44,641 nt of DNA from Propioniciclava tarda (GCF_900182665.1 NZ_FXTL01000022.1:1-44641), one strand, 5' to 3'. Shown: positions 1 through 7,937, numbered from the stretch's first letter. Made by a program: numbers and translations. The notes: generated from the letters alone by a model not told the origin.

Positions 1-95
1 CCCTCGGCTTCCGGAACCTCACCCACTACATCGCCAGATCACTACTCGAAACCGGCGGCTTCAGACCCCACCTACACCCTGGATTGTGAAGAGCC
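1..95 (+). mobile_element. Right end of an ISL3-family insertion sequence
   Basis: The window opens inside the last codons of an ISL3-type transposase. Just past its stop codon lies GAAGAGCC (about 88-95), the inverse of the GGCTCTTC that commonly begins ISL3 terminal repeats. I place the element's right edge at about 95. The left end lies outside the window, so neither the partner inverted repeat nor a target duplication can be checked. Family identity comes from the protein tail; the edge is inference. Confidence 0.5.
3..89 (+). CDS. ISL3-family transposase, C-terminal fragment (runs off left edge)
   Basis: Only 28 codons are visible, ending in TGA at 87-89. The reading begins LGFRNLTHYIARSLLE and ends with a short basic, His/Pro-rich tail. 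GFRNxxxYxxR is the usual C-terminus of actinobacterial ISL3 DDE transposases. Whether the gene is intact cannot be judged because the catalytic residues lie outside the window. It sits beyond the sodA terminator and appears unrelated to its neighbours. Confidence 0.6.
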   Translation, partial: LGFRNLTHYIARSLLETGGFRPHLHPGL

Positions 96-250
96 GGGAA
101 TCTCCTGCCTGGTGATGGATATTGGTCTTGCTGACTCAAATGTACGTGAATCCTGAGAGTTTCTCAACTCTAACCTGAAAAGCCTCAGGATGTCGCGTCC
201 TCAGTGATCGTGACCGGTTCCGCACCCGGCAGCTACGCCGACAACGACAC

Positions 251-278
251 GGGCGCGGCACCCGAAGGTGCCGCGCCC
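251..278 (-). terminator. Terminator hairpin downstream of sodA
   Basis: A perfect 12-bp stem, GGGCGCGGCACC (251-262) with GGTGCCGCGCCC (267-278), has a 4-nt loop and lies 22 bp past the sodA stop. There is no strong T-run, as is common for actinobacterial terminators. The rest of 96-300 shows only short weak hairpins (for example around 174-189) and no gene. Confidence 0.75.
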
Positions 279-300
279 GAGAGCGTGGGAAGAGACCCGA

Positions 301-915
301 TCAGTACGCGATGTTCGCGGCCTTGGCGGCGGTGAAGCGCTCGATCACGTCGGCCCAGTTGACGATGTTCCACCAGGACTTCACGAAGTCGCCCTTGACG
401 TTCTTGTACTGCAGGTAGAAGGCGTGCTCCCACATGTCGAGCTGCAGCAGGGCGAGCTGGCCGGCCGGCAGGTTGCTCTGGTGGTCGTACACCTGGTTGA
501 TGTTGAGCCGCTTGCCCAGGGTGTCCCAGACCAGGACGGACCAGCCGGAGCCCTGGATGCCCATGGCCACCTCGTTGAACTGCTTCGCGAAGTTGCCGAA
601 GCCGCCGAAGAACTCGTCGATCGCCGCGCCCAGCTCGCCGTCCGGCTCGCCGCCGCCGTTGGGGGACATGTTCTTCCAGAACATCGTGTGGTTCAGGTGG
701 CCACCGAGGTGGAAGGCCAGGTCTTTCTCCAGCTTGTTGATGTTCGCGAAGTCGCCGGCCTCGCGGGCCGCGGCGAGCTTGTCCAGCGCGGTGTTGGCGC
801 CGGCCACGTAGGCCGCGTGGTGCTTGTCATGGTGCAGCGCCATGATCTCCGCGGAGATGTAGGGCTCGAGCGCCGCGTAGTCGTAGGGCAGATCCGGAAG
901 GCTGTAGGTCGCCAT
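301..915 (-). CDS. sodA: Superoxide dismutase (Fe/Mn family)
   Basis: This cytoplasmic enzyme dismutates superoxide to hydrogen peroxide and oxygen. The 204-residue protein has the full Fe/Mn-SOD pattern: N-terminal YTLPDLPY-like segment (here [10 protein letters not shown]), HHDKHH at 28-33 holding the first metal ligand, [10 protein letters not shown] with the second His, and DMWEHAFY near the C-terminus with the last Asp and His. The second-shell segment reads YDHQSN; the His there resembles the mycobacterial Fe-type arrangement, but metal use cannot be settled from sequence and some propionibacterial enzymes work with either metal. ATG at 915 is preferred over an in-frame start at 963 because it follows GAGAGGA at good spacing and begins MATYSLPDL. 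The gene lies 63 bp after the corrinoid operon in the same direction. Confidence 0.95.
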   Translation of the reverse strand: MATYSLPDLPYDYAALEPYISAEIMALHHDKHHAAYVAGANTALDKLAAAREAGDFANINKLEKDLAFHLGGHLNHTMFWKNMSPNGGGEPDGELGAAIDEFFGGFGNFAKQFNEVAMGIQGSGWSVLVWDTLGKRLNINQVYDHQSNLPAGQLALLQLDMWEHAFYLQYKNVKGDFVKSWWNIVNWADVIERFTAAKAANIAY

Positions 916-978
916 GGTGTCCTCTCTTGCGTGTTCTTCAGGGGAATGATGCCACCCCATCACTACTGAGCTCCGAGC

Positions 979-2097
979 TCAAGGGGTGTTCGTCGTCGGC
1001 GGATCCGGCACGGCGTCCGGCTTCGGCTTCTTCTTTCGGGTGGGCCTGATGAACAGGTAGTAGCCCGTGGCGGCCAGCAGGCCAAGCAGGACGACGGGCT
1101 GCAGGATCCACAGCCAGCTGTCGCCGACCAGGGGCCGCATCGGGTTGGGCGCCGGCTCCGGCGCCGCGGTCACGATGGCGCCCGGGGACGCCGTCGTGGA
1201 CGGTCCCGAGGTCGCGTTGGTCGGGGCCGACGAGACGCCGGCGTAGGAGGTGTCAGCCAGCGCCAGGGCGCCGACCGCGGTGGCGGTCAGGTCGCCCTTG
1301 CCCTGCTCGGCGAGGGACCCGTCGGCCAGCTGCTGGCTGGCGAGGTACGAGACTGCGCGCGGCTGGGCCAGCCCCGCGGCCTGCAGGGCGGACGCCATCA
1401 ACGCGGTCGTCCTGATCGTGCTGCCGCCCCGCCAGGACCCGTCCGCGTGCTGCTGGGCGGACGCCCACGCCGCCCCGTTGAGGAGGGCGGCCCTCGCCGA
1501 GATCGAGTCGGTCTGGGTGCCGAGCGCCAGCAGCGCCCAGGCCGTGCTTTCGGCGTCCGCAGAGGCAGCCGGCGCTGAGCCGAAGCCGCCGTCGCTGCCC
1601 GCGAGCCGGACGACGTAGCGCAGCATCGACGTCGGCACCTGTTCGTTGGCCCTGGCGAGCGCGATCATGCCCAGCGCGGACGCCCCCGCGCCCGGCACCG
1701 AGCCGAACGAGCCGTCCGGACGTAGGCCGGCCTTGACGGAGCCGACGAGGTCGAGGCCGGCGAAGTTGCGAGGGTCCTCACCCAGCGCGGACGCCAGGAT
1801 GGCCAGTTTGGCGGCAGCCTCGGGGCCCTTGGCGGCGTACGCCTGGGCGCCACCCTTCACGGTCGACGTCAAGGCGGAGGTCTGGGTGGTCATCGTCGCG
1901 TCTCCGGTGGCCAGCAGGCCGAGGAGGACGTCCGCGGCCAGGCCGACCTCGGTGACGGTCGCCGACTGGCTGGCGAGATAGGACGCCGACTTGCGGGCCG
2001 CCTCGGCATTGCCCACCGCGTGCGCCGGGAGCGTCCACCCCAGCAGCATGACGAGGCAGGCCAACAGTGCCGCTGGCAGGCGTGTCATGCGACGCAT
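979..2097 (-). CDS. Secreted, membrane-anchored alpha/alpha-barrel protein (transcobalamin alpha-domain-like), copy 2
   Basis: A 372-residue protein with an N-terminal signal peptide ending near PAHA, then roughly 240 residues of prenyltransferase/squalene-cyclase-type repeats with QQ-x-x-DGSW motifs (QQHADGSW, QQLADGSL, GSDGGFG, RPDGSFGS). A Thr/Pro/Ala-rich linker, one transmembrane helix (WLWILQPVVLLGLLAATGYY) and a basic Lys-rich tail follow. The fold is that of the N-terminal domain of intrinsic factor and transcobalamin, which cradles one face of cobalamin. As last gene of the riboswitch operon, after the ECF S component, it is inferred to be a surface corrinoid binder. ATG at 2097 is chosen because GGAAGGA precedes it at 6 nt; an in-frame TTG at 2115 lacks such support. 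A polysaccharide- or terpene-related role is possible but the context disfavours it. Confidence 0.75.
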   Translation of the reverse strand: MRRMTRLPAALLACLVMLLGWTLPAHAVGNAEAARKSASYLASQSATVTEVGLAADVLLGLLATGDATMTTQTSALTSTVKGGAQAYAAKGPEAAAKLAILASALGEDPRNFAGLDLVGSVKAGLRPDGSFGSVPGAGASALGMIALARANEQVPTSMLRYVVRLAGSDGGFGSAPAASADAESTAWALLALGTQTDSISARAALLNGAAWASAQQHADGSWRGGSTIRTTALMASALQAAGLAQPRAVSYLASQQLADGSLAEQGKGDLTATAVGALALADTSYAGVSSAPTNATSGPSTTASPGAIVTAAPEPAPNPMRPLVGDSWLWILQPVVLLGLLAATGYYLFIRPTRKKKPKPDAVPDPPTTNTP

Positions 2098-2148
2098 GGT
2101 GGATCCTTCCCGCAACGCAGCCGCTGCGACCGTCCGGAGGGACTGCGT

Positions 2149-2970
2149 TCAGCCTAGTCCGGACGCGTCCGGCCCGACCACCCTGCCACGCGACGCGGAC
2201 GCCCACGCGGCCCGGCGCGAGGCCCGGCGCAGGATGTGGAGCAAGCCCGGTCCGAGCAGGACGATGAGAACGATCGACGTCAGGGCTCGGCCGAGGTTCC
2301 AGCCCATGGACGTGACCAGGTTGTAGAGGGCGAACCGGTGCAGGTTTGCGAGCGGTCCGGCGTCCGGGTCGAAGGAGAACTGGGTGCCCGGACCGATGCC
2401 GAACGGCCAGAAGGCGAAGTCCATGAGCCAGCCGAAGGCGAAGGCCGACACCAGCCCGTAGCCGCACAGCATGGCGATCTCGGCGCCTCCGGTCGGGCGC
2501 CGGGGCAGCAGGCCGGCGCCGAGTCCCAGGAGTCCGGCGGCGATCATCTGGTAGGGCAGCCAGGCCCCGACGCCGCCCGTCAGCAGCGCGGATGCCCCCA
2601 GCGTGATCGCCCCCTGCGCGAAGCCGAAGCCGGGGCCGAAGACGCGTCCGCCGAGGATCATCAGGAAGAAGATCGGCTCCATGCCGGCGCTGCCGGCCCC
2701 GAGCGGCCGCAGGATCGCCCCAACCGCCGCGAGGACACCGAGCATCGCCAGGCCTTTGACGTCGAGGGAGTCGGAGGTCAGCTCGGCCACGACGACCGCC
2801 AGCACCAGGGGCAGGACGAGCGCGAAGACGAACGTTGCCGTCGTGGCCGAGCTTGCGTCCAGGCGGGCGAACAGCGGCCAGGCGAACGCGGTCAGGCCCG
2901 CCACGGCGGCCACGGCCAGCATGGCGACCGACCTTGGGGCGAGCGGTGCGGCGTCCGCTGTGGGCGTCAT
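2149..2970 (-). CDS. ECF transporter S component, predicted corrinoid-specific
   Basis: A 273-residue hydrophobic protein with about six to eight membrane segments. The central PxFFLMILGGRVFGPGFGFAQGAITLGASAL stretch (about residues 100-130) and an Ala/Gly-rich YQMIAAGLLGLGAG helix are typical of long S components of the CbrT-like type. S components bind the vitamin and confer specificity, while the T and A subunits supply energy. Its ATG overlaps the TGA of the ATPase gene by 4 bp (ATGA at 2967-2970). Cobalamin or a precursor is assigned from the riboswitch and the flanking transcobalamin-like proteins, not from residues in the protein. A different corrinoid (cobinamide) or dimethylbenzimidazole cannot be excluded. 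Confidence 0.85.
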   Translation of the reverse strand: MTPTADAAPLAPRSVAMLAVAAVAGLTAFAWPLFARLDASSATTATFVFALVLPLVLAVVVAELTSDSLDVKGLAMLGVLAAVGAILRPLGAGSAGMEPIFFLMILGGRVFGPGFGFAQGAITLGASALLTGGVGAWLPYQMIAAGLLGLGAGLLPRRPTGGAEIAMLCGYGLVSAFAFGWLMDFAFWPFGIGPGTQFSFDPDAGPLANLHRFALYNLVTSMGWNLGRALTSIVLIVLLGPGLLHILRRASRRAAWASASRGRVVGPDASGLG

Positions 2971-4544
2971 CTGGACGCCTCCGCCGCGGTCAACACCGGG
3001 ACCGGGGCGAACACCTTGGAGACCTGGGGGGCGAACGACGGCGACGAGGTCGCCACCTGGCGGGTCGGGCCGTCCGCGATGATCTCGCCGTCGGCCATCA
3101 CCACGAGCCGGTCGGTCGCGGCGGCCGCGAACTCGACGTCGTGGGTGCTGATGATCACGGTCTGGCCGGCGGCGACCAACTGGGCGACGATGTCGCGCAG
3201 CCGGTGCTTCATGTCGTAGTCGAGACCGCGGGTCGGCTCGTCCAGGCAGACGACACTCGGGGACGCCGTGAGCTGGATCGCCAGCACCAGTGCCAGCCTC
3301 TGGCCCTCGGACAGGTCGTGGGGATCGGCGTCCAGTGGCAGGTCAGCGCCCAAGAGTCGGAGCTGTCCGAGGGCCGTGCCGGGGGCGGCCGAGGACTCGG
3401 CGTCCGCCCGGGCCAGCTCCGCGCTGACGGTAGGCAGGTAGAGCAGGTCGGACGCCGTCTGCGGCACGAGGGCTACCGCGCGCCGGGCGTCCGCGGGGCG
3501 CAGCCGCCGGGGATCGACGCCCGCGGCGTCCACCTCGCCCGTGCTGGGGACACCGCCCTGAACAGCCCACAGCAGGCTCGACTTGCCCGCCCCGTTGCGG
3601 CCCATGAGCCCGGTGGTGGTCCCGGCGGCGAAGTCGAGGCTGACGCCGTCGACGGCCCGAAGGCGTCCGTAATCGACGGTAAGCCCCCGCACCGACAGTC
3701 CGACCGGTGCCGTCGGCAGGGCCTTCGGGGGCGGCGCCGACACCGTGATGGCGTCGCACTGGACGAGGCGTCGGGCGTCCCGGACCGAGGTCGGGACGCC
3801 GGGCCAACGCAGCGCTCGCGCCAACTCGGCCAGCGGGGGGACCACGTCGCAGCCGGCCAGGACGTCGCCGGGGCGTCCGTACTCGACGGTGCCGTCCGTG
3901 CGGACCCAGGCGACGGTGTCGGCGTAATGCAGGACGCGCTCGAGCCGGTGCTCGGCGAGGACGACCGTCAGGCCGACCTCGTGGACCAGGGTGGTGATCG
4001 CCGCCAGCACGTCCGCGGCGGCGTTCGGGTCGAGGGCAGACGTCGGCTCGTCGAGGACCAGGATGCGCGGCTGGGCGGCCAGCACGGACGCGATCGCGAC
4101 GCGCTGCTGTTGGCCGCCCGAGAGATCGGCCAGGGGGCGATCCCGCAGGGCGACGATGTTCATCAGGTCGAGCGTCTCCTCGACCCGCTTGCGCATGGTG
4201 GCGGGCGGCAGGCCGAGCTGCTCCATGCCGTAGGCGATCTCGTCCTCGACGCGATCGGTGACGAAGCCGTGCAGGGGGTTCTGGCCGACGTAGCCGACGA
4301 GGTCGGCGAGATCGCGGGGCCGCTCGTGGTGGGTCGAGCGTCCGGCGACGCGGACGCGTCCGGTGAGGCGTCCGCCGGTGAAGTGCGGGACGAGGCCGTT
4401 GACGAGGCCCAGCAGCGTCGACTTACCGGTGCCGGTGAGGCCCACGACCACGCAGAGGTCGCCGTCGGCCACGGTGAAGGACACGTCGCGCAGGGTCGGC
4501 TCGGCGCCGGAATAGGCGAAGGTGACGTCATCGAACTCGATCAT
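2967..4544 (-). CDS. ECF transporter ATPase, two fused ABC domains (A-A')
   Basis: This 525-residue protein hydrolyses ATP to drive the T/S pair. Domain 1 has Walker A GLTGTGKST (35-43), a Q-loop in YVGQNP, signature LSGGQQQR, Walker B ILVLDEPTSALD and a switch His in AEHRLE. Domain 2 has Walker A GRNGAGKSS, Q-loop VPQTA, a variant signature LSEGQR, Walker B VVCLDEPTRGLD and switch His in STHDVEF. Both sites look catalytically complete. Fusion of the two ATPases in one chain resembles the CbrU arrangement of predicted cobalamin ECF systems. The start is the ATG at 4544, overlapping the T-component stop by 4 bp; the longer in-frame reading upstream is an antisense-free shadow of the T gene. 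Confidence 0.92.
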   Translation of the reverse strand: MIEFDDVTFAYSGAEPTLRDVSFTVADGDLCVVVGLTGTGKSTLLGLVNGLVPHFTGGRLTGRVRVAGRSTHHERPRDLADLVGYVGQNPLHGFVTDRVEDEIAYGMEQLGLPPATMRKRVEETLDLMNIVALRDRPLADLSGGQQQRVAIASVLAAQPRILVLDEPTSALDPNAAADVLAAITTLVHEVGLTVVLAEHRLERVLHYADTVAWVRTDGTVEYGRPGDVLAGCDVVPPLAELARALRWPGVPTSVRDARRLVQCDAITVSAPPPKALPTAPVGLSVRGLTVDYGRLRAVDGVSLDFAAGTTTGLMGRNGAGKSSLLWAVQGGVPSTGEVDAAGVDPRRLRPADARRAVALVPQTASDLLYLPTVSAELARADAESSAAPGTALGQLRLLGADLPLDADPHDLSEGQRLALVLAIQLTASPSVVCLDEPTRGLDYDMKHRLRDIVAQLVAAGQTVIISTHDVEFAAAATDRLVVMADGEIIADGPTRQVATSSPSFAPQVSKVFAPVPVLTAAEASR

Positions 4545-5647
4545 GGGCGGCCAGCCGCAGTGGGCGCGGACGTGACGGCGAGCGGCACGAGCGCGCCGAC
4601 GAGGATCAGCGCCATCGCGGGGTGCAACTGCGGCCACACCAGGGGGTCGGTGGACGGGTGCATCGTGGCGTAGGCCGCCGGCCACAGCGTGCTGCCGAGC
4701 AGGGCGGCCGTGCCGAACGCCAGGACGCCGCCGCCGACGAGCGCCGTGTCGCGGGGCGTCCAGGGATCCGGGCGATAGCGGGTGACCCGCAGGCGGCGTC
4801 CGGCAGCGCGCAGCCCCACCGCGACGCCGGCAGCGCCGACGACGAGGCACGCCGCGGCCGCGGCCCGCTCTTGCGTCCCGGACGCCGCCAGCAGCAGGAA
4901 GCCGCCGAACGTCGCCAGCAGCATCGCCCCGAGCAGCGCGATCGTCGCTGCCGAGGACGGACGCGTGGCGACGCGCGTCCGGGCAAAGCCGCGGGCCTCC
5001 ATGCCGGCCGCGAGGCCGAGCGAGCGATCGACCGCGTCCGCGAGGACCGGCAGGACGACGGCGGACACCGCGCGCCAGCCCCGCGGCGCGCCGCCGCGCA
5101 GCCGCTGCGCTCGTCTGATGCGCTGCGTGCTCTCCACCAGCTGCGGGGCCACCGACAGCGCGATGACGACCGCAACGGACGCCTCGTACAGCGCGCCGGG
5201 CACTGACTTGAGGGCCCGCTTCGGGTTGGCCAGGGCATTGGCCGCACCGAGGCACAGGAGCATGAGCCCGAGGCGCAGCGAGTCGTAGGCGGTGTAGGCG
5301 AGGGGCTCGGCCGTCACCGGACCGCCCAGCCTGATACCCGCGGCCCACTCGGGGAACTCTAGGTGCGGCAGGGTGAACAGGACGGTTGATCCGACCCCGG
5401 CGCCGGCCACGGCGGCGAAGACCACCCTGATCGCCAGCACGATGCCGGCCAGCGCGAAGTACGCCCCCACCGAGCGCGCCCAGGGGTCGTCCGTGCGGCG
5501 GGCGACGACCACGGCCGTGACCGCCAGTCCGAGCAGGACGCTGAGCAGCGGATTGGTCCCGAACGACGACGCACCGGCCACGGCCAGCGCCCAGCCCCAC
5601 CACGCCCACGGGTGGGCCTGGCGGGGACGGGGCGGTCTGGCGCTCAC
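4541..5647 (-). CDS. ECF transporter T component (EcfT-type permease)
   Basis: A 368-residue membrane protein with about six to seven hydrophobic segments. It carries the two Ala-Arg-Gly-type coupling motifs that contact the ATPases: RAQRLRG near residue 185 and MEARGF near residue 220, spaced as in EcfT. A C-terminal pair of extra helices makes it longer than a minimal EcfT. The start is GTG at 5647, overlapping the stop of the DUF4430 gene (GTGA), and its own stop overlaps the ATPase start, so the three ECF genes and the binder gene appear translationally coupled. The role is to transmit ATP-driven movement to the S component. Confidence 0.9.
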   Translation of the reverse strand: MSARPPRPRQAHPWAWWGWALAVAGASSFGTNPLLSVLLGLAVTAVVVARRTDDPWARSVGAYFALAGIVLAIRVVFAAVAGAGVGSTVLFTLPHLEFPEWAAGIRLGGPVTAEPLAYTAYDSLRLGLMLLCLGAANALANPKRALKSVPGALYEASVAVVIALSVAPQLVESTQRIRRAQRLRGGAPRGWRAVSAVVLPVLADAVDRSLGLAAGMEARGFARTRVATRPSSAATIALLGAMLLATFGGFLLLAASGTQERAAAAACLVVGAAGVAVGLRAAGRRLRVTRYRPDPWTPRDTALVGGGVLAFGTAALLGSTLWPAAYATMHPSTDPLVWPQLHPAMALILVGALVPLAVTSAPTAAGRP

Positions 5648-6507
5648 GTGCGGCGGCGCCTCCTCGTGCCGAGAACCCAGGCGCCGAGGCCCGCGCCCCC
5701 GAGCACCACGGCGCCTGCCGTCGCGATCGTCGCCGTGGGTGCCCCCTGGCTGCTCGGTGCGGACGCCGCCGTCGGCTCGGCCGGGACGGTCGGCATGGCG
5801 GTGGCGGTCTCGGACGCCGTTGGCGCCGCGCCTGCGGGGACCGGAGCGGCCGAGGCGGTGGGCGTCGAAGGTGCCTCGGACGTCGGGGCAGGCGTGGCCG
5901 GCGTGGTCGTCGACGCGGGTCGGGTGGACGCCGTCGCGCTCGCCTTCGTCGTGGACGCCGCGCTGGACGCCTTGGACGTGGCCGGGCTGGACGCCTTCTG
6001 CGTCGGCTGCGTCGTCGCCGGGACCGTGGTCGCGGGCGCCGTCGTGGCCGGAGGCGTGGTGGTCGGCGGGGCAGTGGTCGCGACCGGGGTGACCGGAGGG
6101 CGGCCCGAGGGCGGCGCCCCGTTACCGAAGGCCCAGCCCTCCGCGTCCCCCTGCGCGGGCACGTAGCTGCCAGCGCCCTTCGATGAATAGCCCCACGCGC
6201 CGTAGGAGCCGTCCGCGTTGCGCTTGGCGTGCCAGTAGGACCAGTACGGCGTCGCCATCGAGCAGGTGTCCGGCTTGCCGCCGATCTGGCAGACGAAGGA
6301 GCCTCCGGTGAGTTGGACGTCGAAGCCGGCCCCCCGCAGGGCCGCCAGGCCGCTGCCGTAGCTGGTCGAGCACCGGACGGATGACTCCACCACGACCCAG
6401 ACCCCCGAGCAGGACGCCGCCTGCGCGGCCGGGGCGGGGACGGCTCCGAGCACCCCCACGATGCCGAGGGCCAGCCCCAGCAGCGTGGCTCTCAGTGAGC
6501 GAAGCAT
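5644..6507 (-). CDS. Membrane-anchored DUF4430 protein (transcobalamin beta-domain-like)
   Basis: A 287-residue protein: signal peptide ending near PAAQA, a domain of about 95 residues, a roughly 120-residue Thr/Ser/Ala/Pro-rich linker, one C-terminal transmembrane helix and a basic tail (TRRRRRT). The domain shows the DUF4430 hallmarks YWSYWHAKRN and GWAFGNG, with four Cys residues that could pair outside the cell. DUF4430 matches the C-terminal beta domain of transcobalamin and intrinsic factor, which closes over cobalamin bound to the alpha barrel. The ATG at 6507 lies two bases past the upstream stop and lacks a strong ribosome site, implying coupling. Placed between the barrel protein and the ECF T gene, it is inferred to complete a two-chain corrinoid binder. 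There is no LPXTG sorting signal. Confidence 0.8.
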   Translation of the reverse strand: MLRSLRATLLGLALGIVGVLGAVPAPAAQAASCSGVWVVVESSVRCSTSYGSGLAALRGAGFDVQLTGGSFVCQIGGKPDTCSMATPYWSYWHAKRNADGSYGAWGYSSKGAGSYVPAQGDAEGWAFGNGAPPSGRPPVTPVATTAPPTTTPPATTAPATTVPATTQPTQKASSPATSKASSAASTTKASATASTRPASTTTPATPAPTSEAPSTPTASAAPVPAGAAPTASETATAMPTVPAEPTAASAPSSQGAPTATIATAGAVVLGGAGLGAWVLGTRRRRRT

Positions 6508-6509
6508 GG

Positions 6510-7559
6510 TCAGGCTGTCCGACGAACCACGATCGCGGACGCGACCACGAGCGCCACGAGGACGGCGAACGGAGCGGCGGACGGCTCCGGATCGGCCGAG
6601 GTCTTGGCCGGAACTCCGCGGCTCGGCGCGGGAGTGGTGGTGGGCGTGGTCGCCGTCGTCGGCGAGGGCGAAGAGGTGACGGTCTTGGTCGGCGTCCACA
6701 CCACATTCAGGTACGACACGCCTCCGAGGAGGGGCAGGCACTGCGCGGTGGCGAACACGTCGCCGGATCCGTCGACCCCGATGGCCCCGTTGGCCAGTTG
6801 CTGGGTCTTGACCCAGGCCAGAGCCTTCGTCGGTGCGACCCCGGCGCTCTCCAGTGCCGATGCCAGGACGCACGTCGAGTTGACCGGCACGTAGCCGGTC
6901 CAAGATCCGTTCGCCTGCTGAGCGCCCTGGGCCCACGCGACGGCCTTTGCGAGGGCGGCCTGCCCGGCCGGGGTCGTGTCCGTGAGGAGTCCGATGATGG
7001 CGAGGGCGGTGTTGTCGGCGTCCGACGGCGCCCCCACCGCATACCCGAAGCCGCCGTCGGCGTTCTGCTGCGAGAGCAGCCAGGTGGACAGGGCGGCAGG
7101 GCCGGTCGCGCCGGCACGCTTGAAGCCCGCCATGGTGAGCCCCGAGCTGAAGGCGGACGGCCAGCTACCGACGGAGCCGTCGGCCGCGGTATCCGCCGTC
7201 ATGGATGTGACGAGGTTCACCCCGCCGAAGCTGGTGGGACTCAGGCCGTAGGCGTCCGCGATGATGGCGAGCTTGCCGGGGGCCCCGCCGCCGGCAGCGG
7301 CGTACGTGGGCGCGCCGGATTTCACCTGCGCCAGCAGGGCGTCAATCGTCGGCTGGAGGGCGGGGTCGGTGGCCGATGCCAGACCGATCAGAATTTCGCC
7401 CGCCATGCCGGTCGTGGGGGCGGGGGAGACCTGGGTGGTGAGCCAGGTGGCAGCCGCGTTGGCAGCGGCGGTATCGGCAGCGTGGGCGGGCGAGACCGCG
7501 GCGACGCTGACCAGGGCGGACAGGGAGAGAGCGGCGAAAAGCCGGCGCATGATCGTCAT
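6510..7559 (-). CDS. Secreted, membrane-anchored alpha/alpha-barrel protein (transcobalamin alpha-domain-like), copy 1
   Basis: First gene of the riboswitch operon, 349 residues. It has a signal peptide ending near PAHA, about 250 residues of alpha/alpha-barrel repeats with QQNADGGFG, QQANGSW and QQLANGAIG motifs, a Thr/Pro-rich linker, and a C-terminal transmembrane helix with a short basic end (VVRRTA). It shares its plan with the last gene of the operon but the two have clearly diverged. It is proposed to bind the lower or alpha face of a corrinoid outside the cell and cooperate with the DUF4430 protein encoded immediately downstream. ATG at 7559 is preceded by AAGGA at 5 nt; a second Met three codons in is less well placed. 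Expression should fall when cobalamin occupies the leader riboswitch. Confidence 0.8.
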   Translation of the reverse strand: MTIMRRLFAALSLSALVSVAAVSPAHAADTAAANAAATWLTTQVSPAPTTGMAGEILIGLASATDPALQPTIDALLAQVKSGAPTYAAAGGGAPGKLAIIADAYGLSPTSFGGVNLVTSMTADTAADGSVGSWPSAFSSGLTMAGFKRAGATGPAALSTWLLSQQNADGGFGYAVGAPSDADNTALAIIGLLTDTTPAGQAALAKAVAWAQGAQQANGSWTGYVPVNSTCVLASALESAGVAPTKALAWVKTQQLANGAIGVDGSGDVFATAQCLPLLGGVSYLNVVWTPTKTVTSSPSPTTATTPTTTPAPSRGVPAKTSADPEPSAAPFAVLVALVVASAIVVRRTA

Positions 7560-7644
7560 GACGTTCCTTTTTCCGGCTCACGACGAATGGGTCCGGAAGC
7601 GATGAGGCGCCGGCTCCACCCCCGCAAACCTCGACGGGTTGGGT

Positions 7645-7746
7645 GGTCGGTCCCGGCGGGCATTCCGGCTCTGCCTCACGGGCATCACGGCTGCGGGTCA
7701 GCCTCGGTCTCTCACCGAGTTCCCCCACAGGGTCCGGGGTCGAACC
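7645..7746 (-). promoter_or_regulatory. Cobalamin riboswitch aptamer
   Basis: Read on the minus strand, the leader shows the conserved cobalamin aptamer core. GGGAACTCGGTGAGA (7724-7710) is followed by a paired GACCGAGGCTGACCCGCAG element, then GCCGTGA, a short TGCC/GGCA hairpin and the B12 box GAGCCGGAATGCCCGCC (7671-7655). Flanking CCCGG/CCGGG pairs can form the closing helix. The aptamer is compact, about 100 nt. The remaining 85 nt to the start codon (7560-7644) can form a CCACCC/GGGTGG hairpin and a TTCCGG/CCGGAA hairpin next to the ribosome site, so control may act on translation initiation. Cobalamin riboswitches normally turn genes off when the vitamin is plentiful. Confidence 0.92.
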
Positions 7747-7769
7747 TATCAGGCCGGACGCGGCATCAA
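7743..7769 (-). promoter_or_regulatory. Possible promoter for the corrinoid operon
   Basis: On the minus strand TTGATG (7769-7764) and TAGGTT (7748-7743) are 15 nt apart, which would start transcription near 7735 at the 5' edge of the riboswitch. The spacer is short and other positions upstream to 7930 cannot be excluded. The stretch 7770-7935 holds no gene I can support. Confidence 0.25.
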
Positions 7770-7937
7770 CTCGTCGGCGTCCACGAACCTCGCTCCCGGT
7801 CCCTGCTGGGATCAGGACGGGCTCATCCGCTGACGAATCCAACACCCGGGACGCCGCAGGTGCGACCCGGCGCGTCGGCGTCCTTCACCCTGCGTTCGGA
7901 CCGCGCACCCCGACCGTCGCGTCACCTTCCGGACAAA

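Noticed and set aside
2098-2115. TTG start six codons upstream in the second barrel gene
   Set aside because: The GGAAGGA ribosome site lies inside that extension and fits the ATG at 2097.
4545-5609. In-frame N-terminal extension of the ECF ATPase
   Set aside because: The sequence is Arg/Gly-rich and lies in another frame of the ECF T gene; the ATPase fold starts at MIEFDDV with ATGA coupling.
7342-7845. 167-codon minus-strand open frame covering the riboswitch
   Set aside because: It overlaps the aptamer and the first operon gene in another frame and has no protein-like composition; the RNA element explains the sequence.
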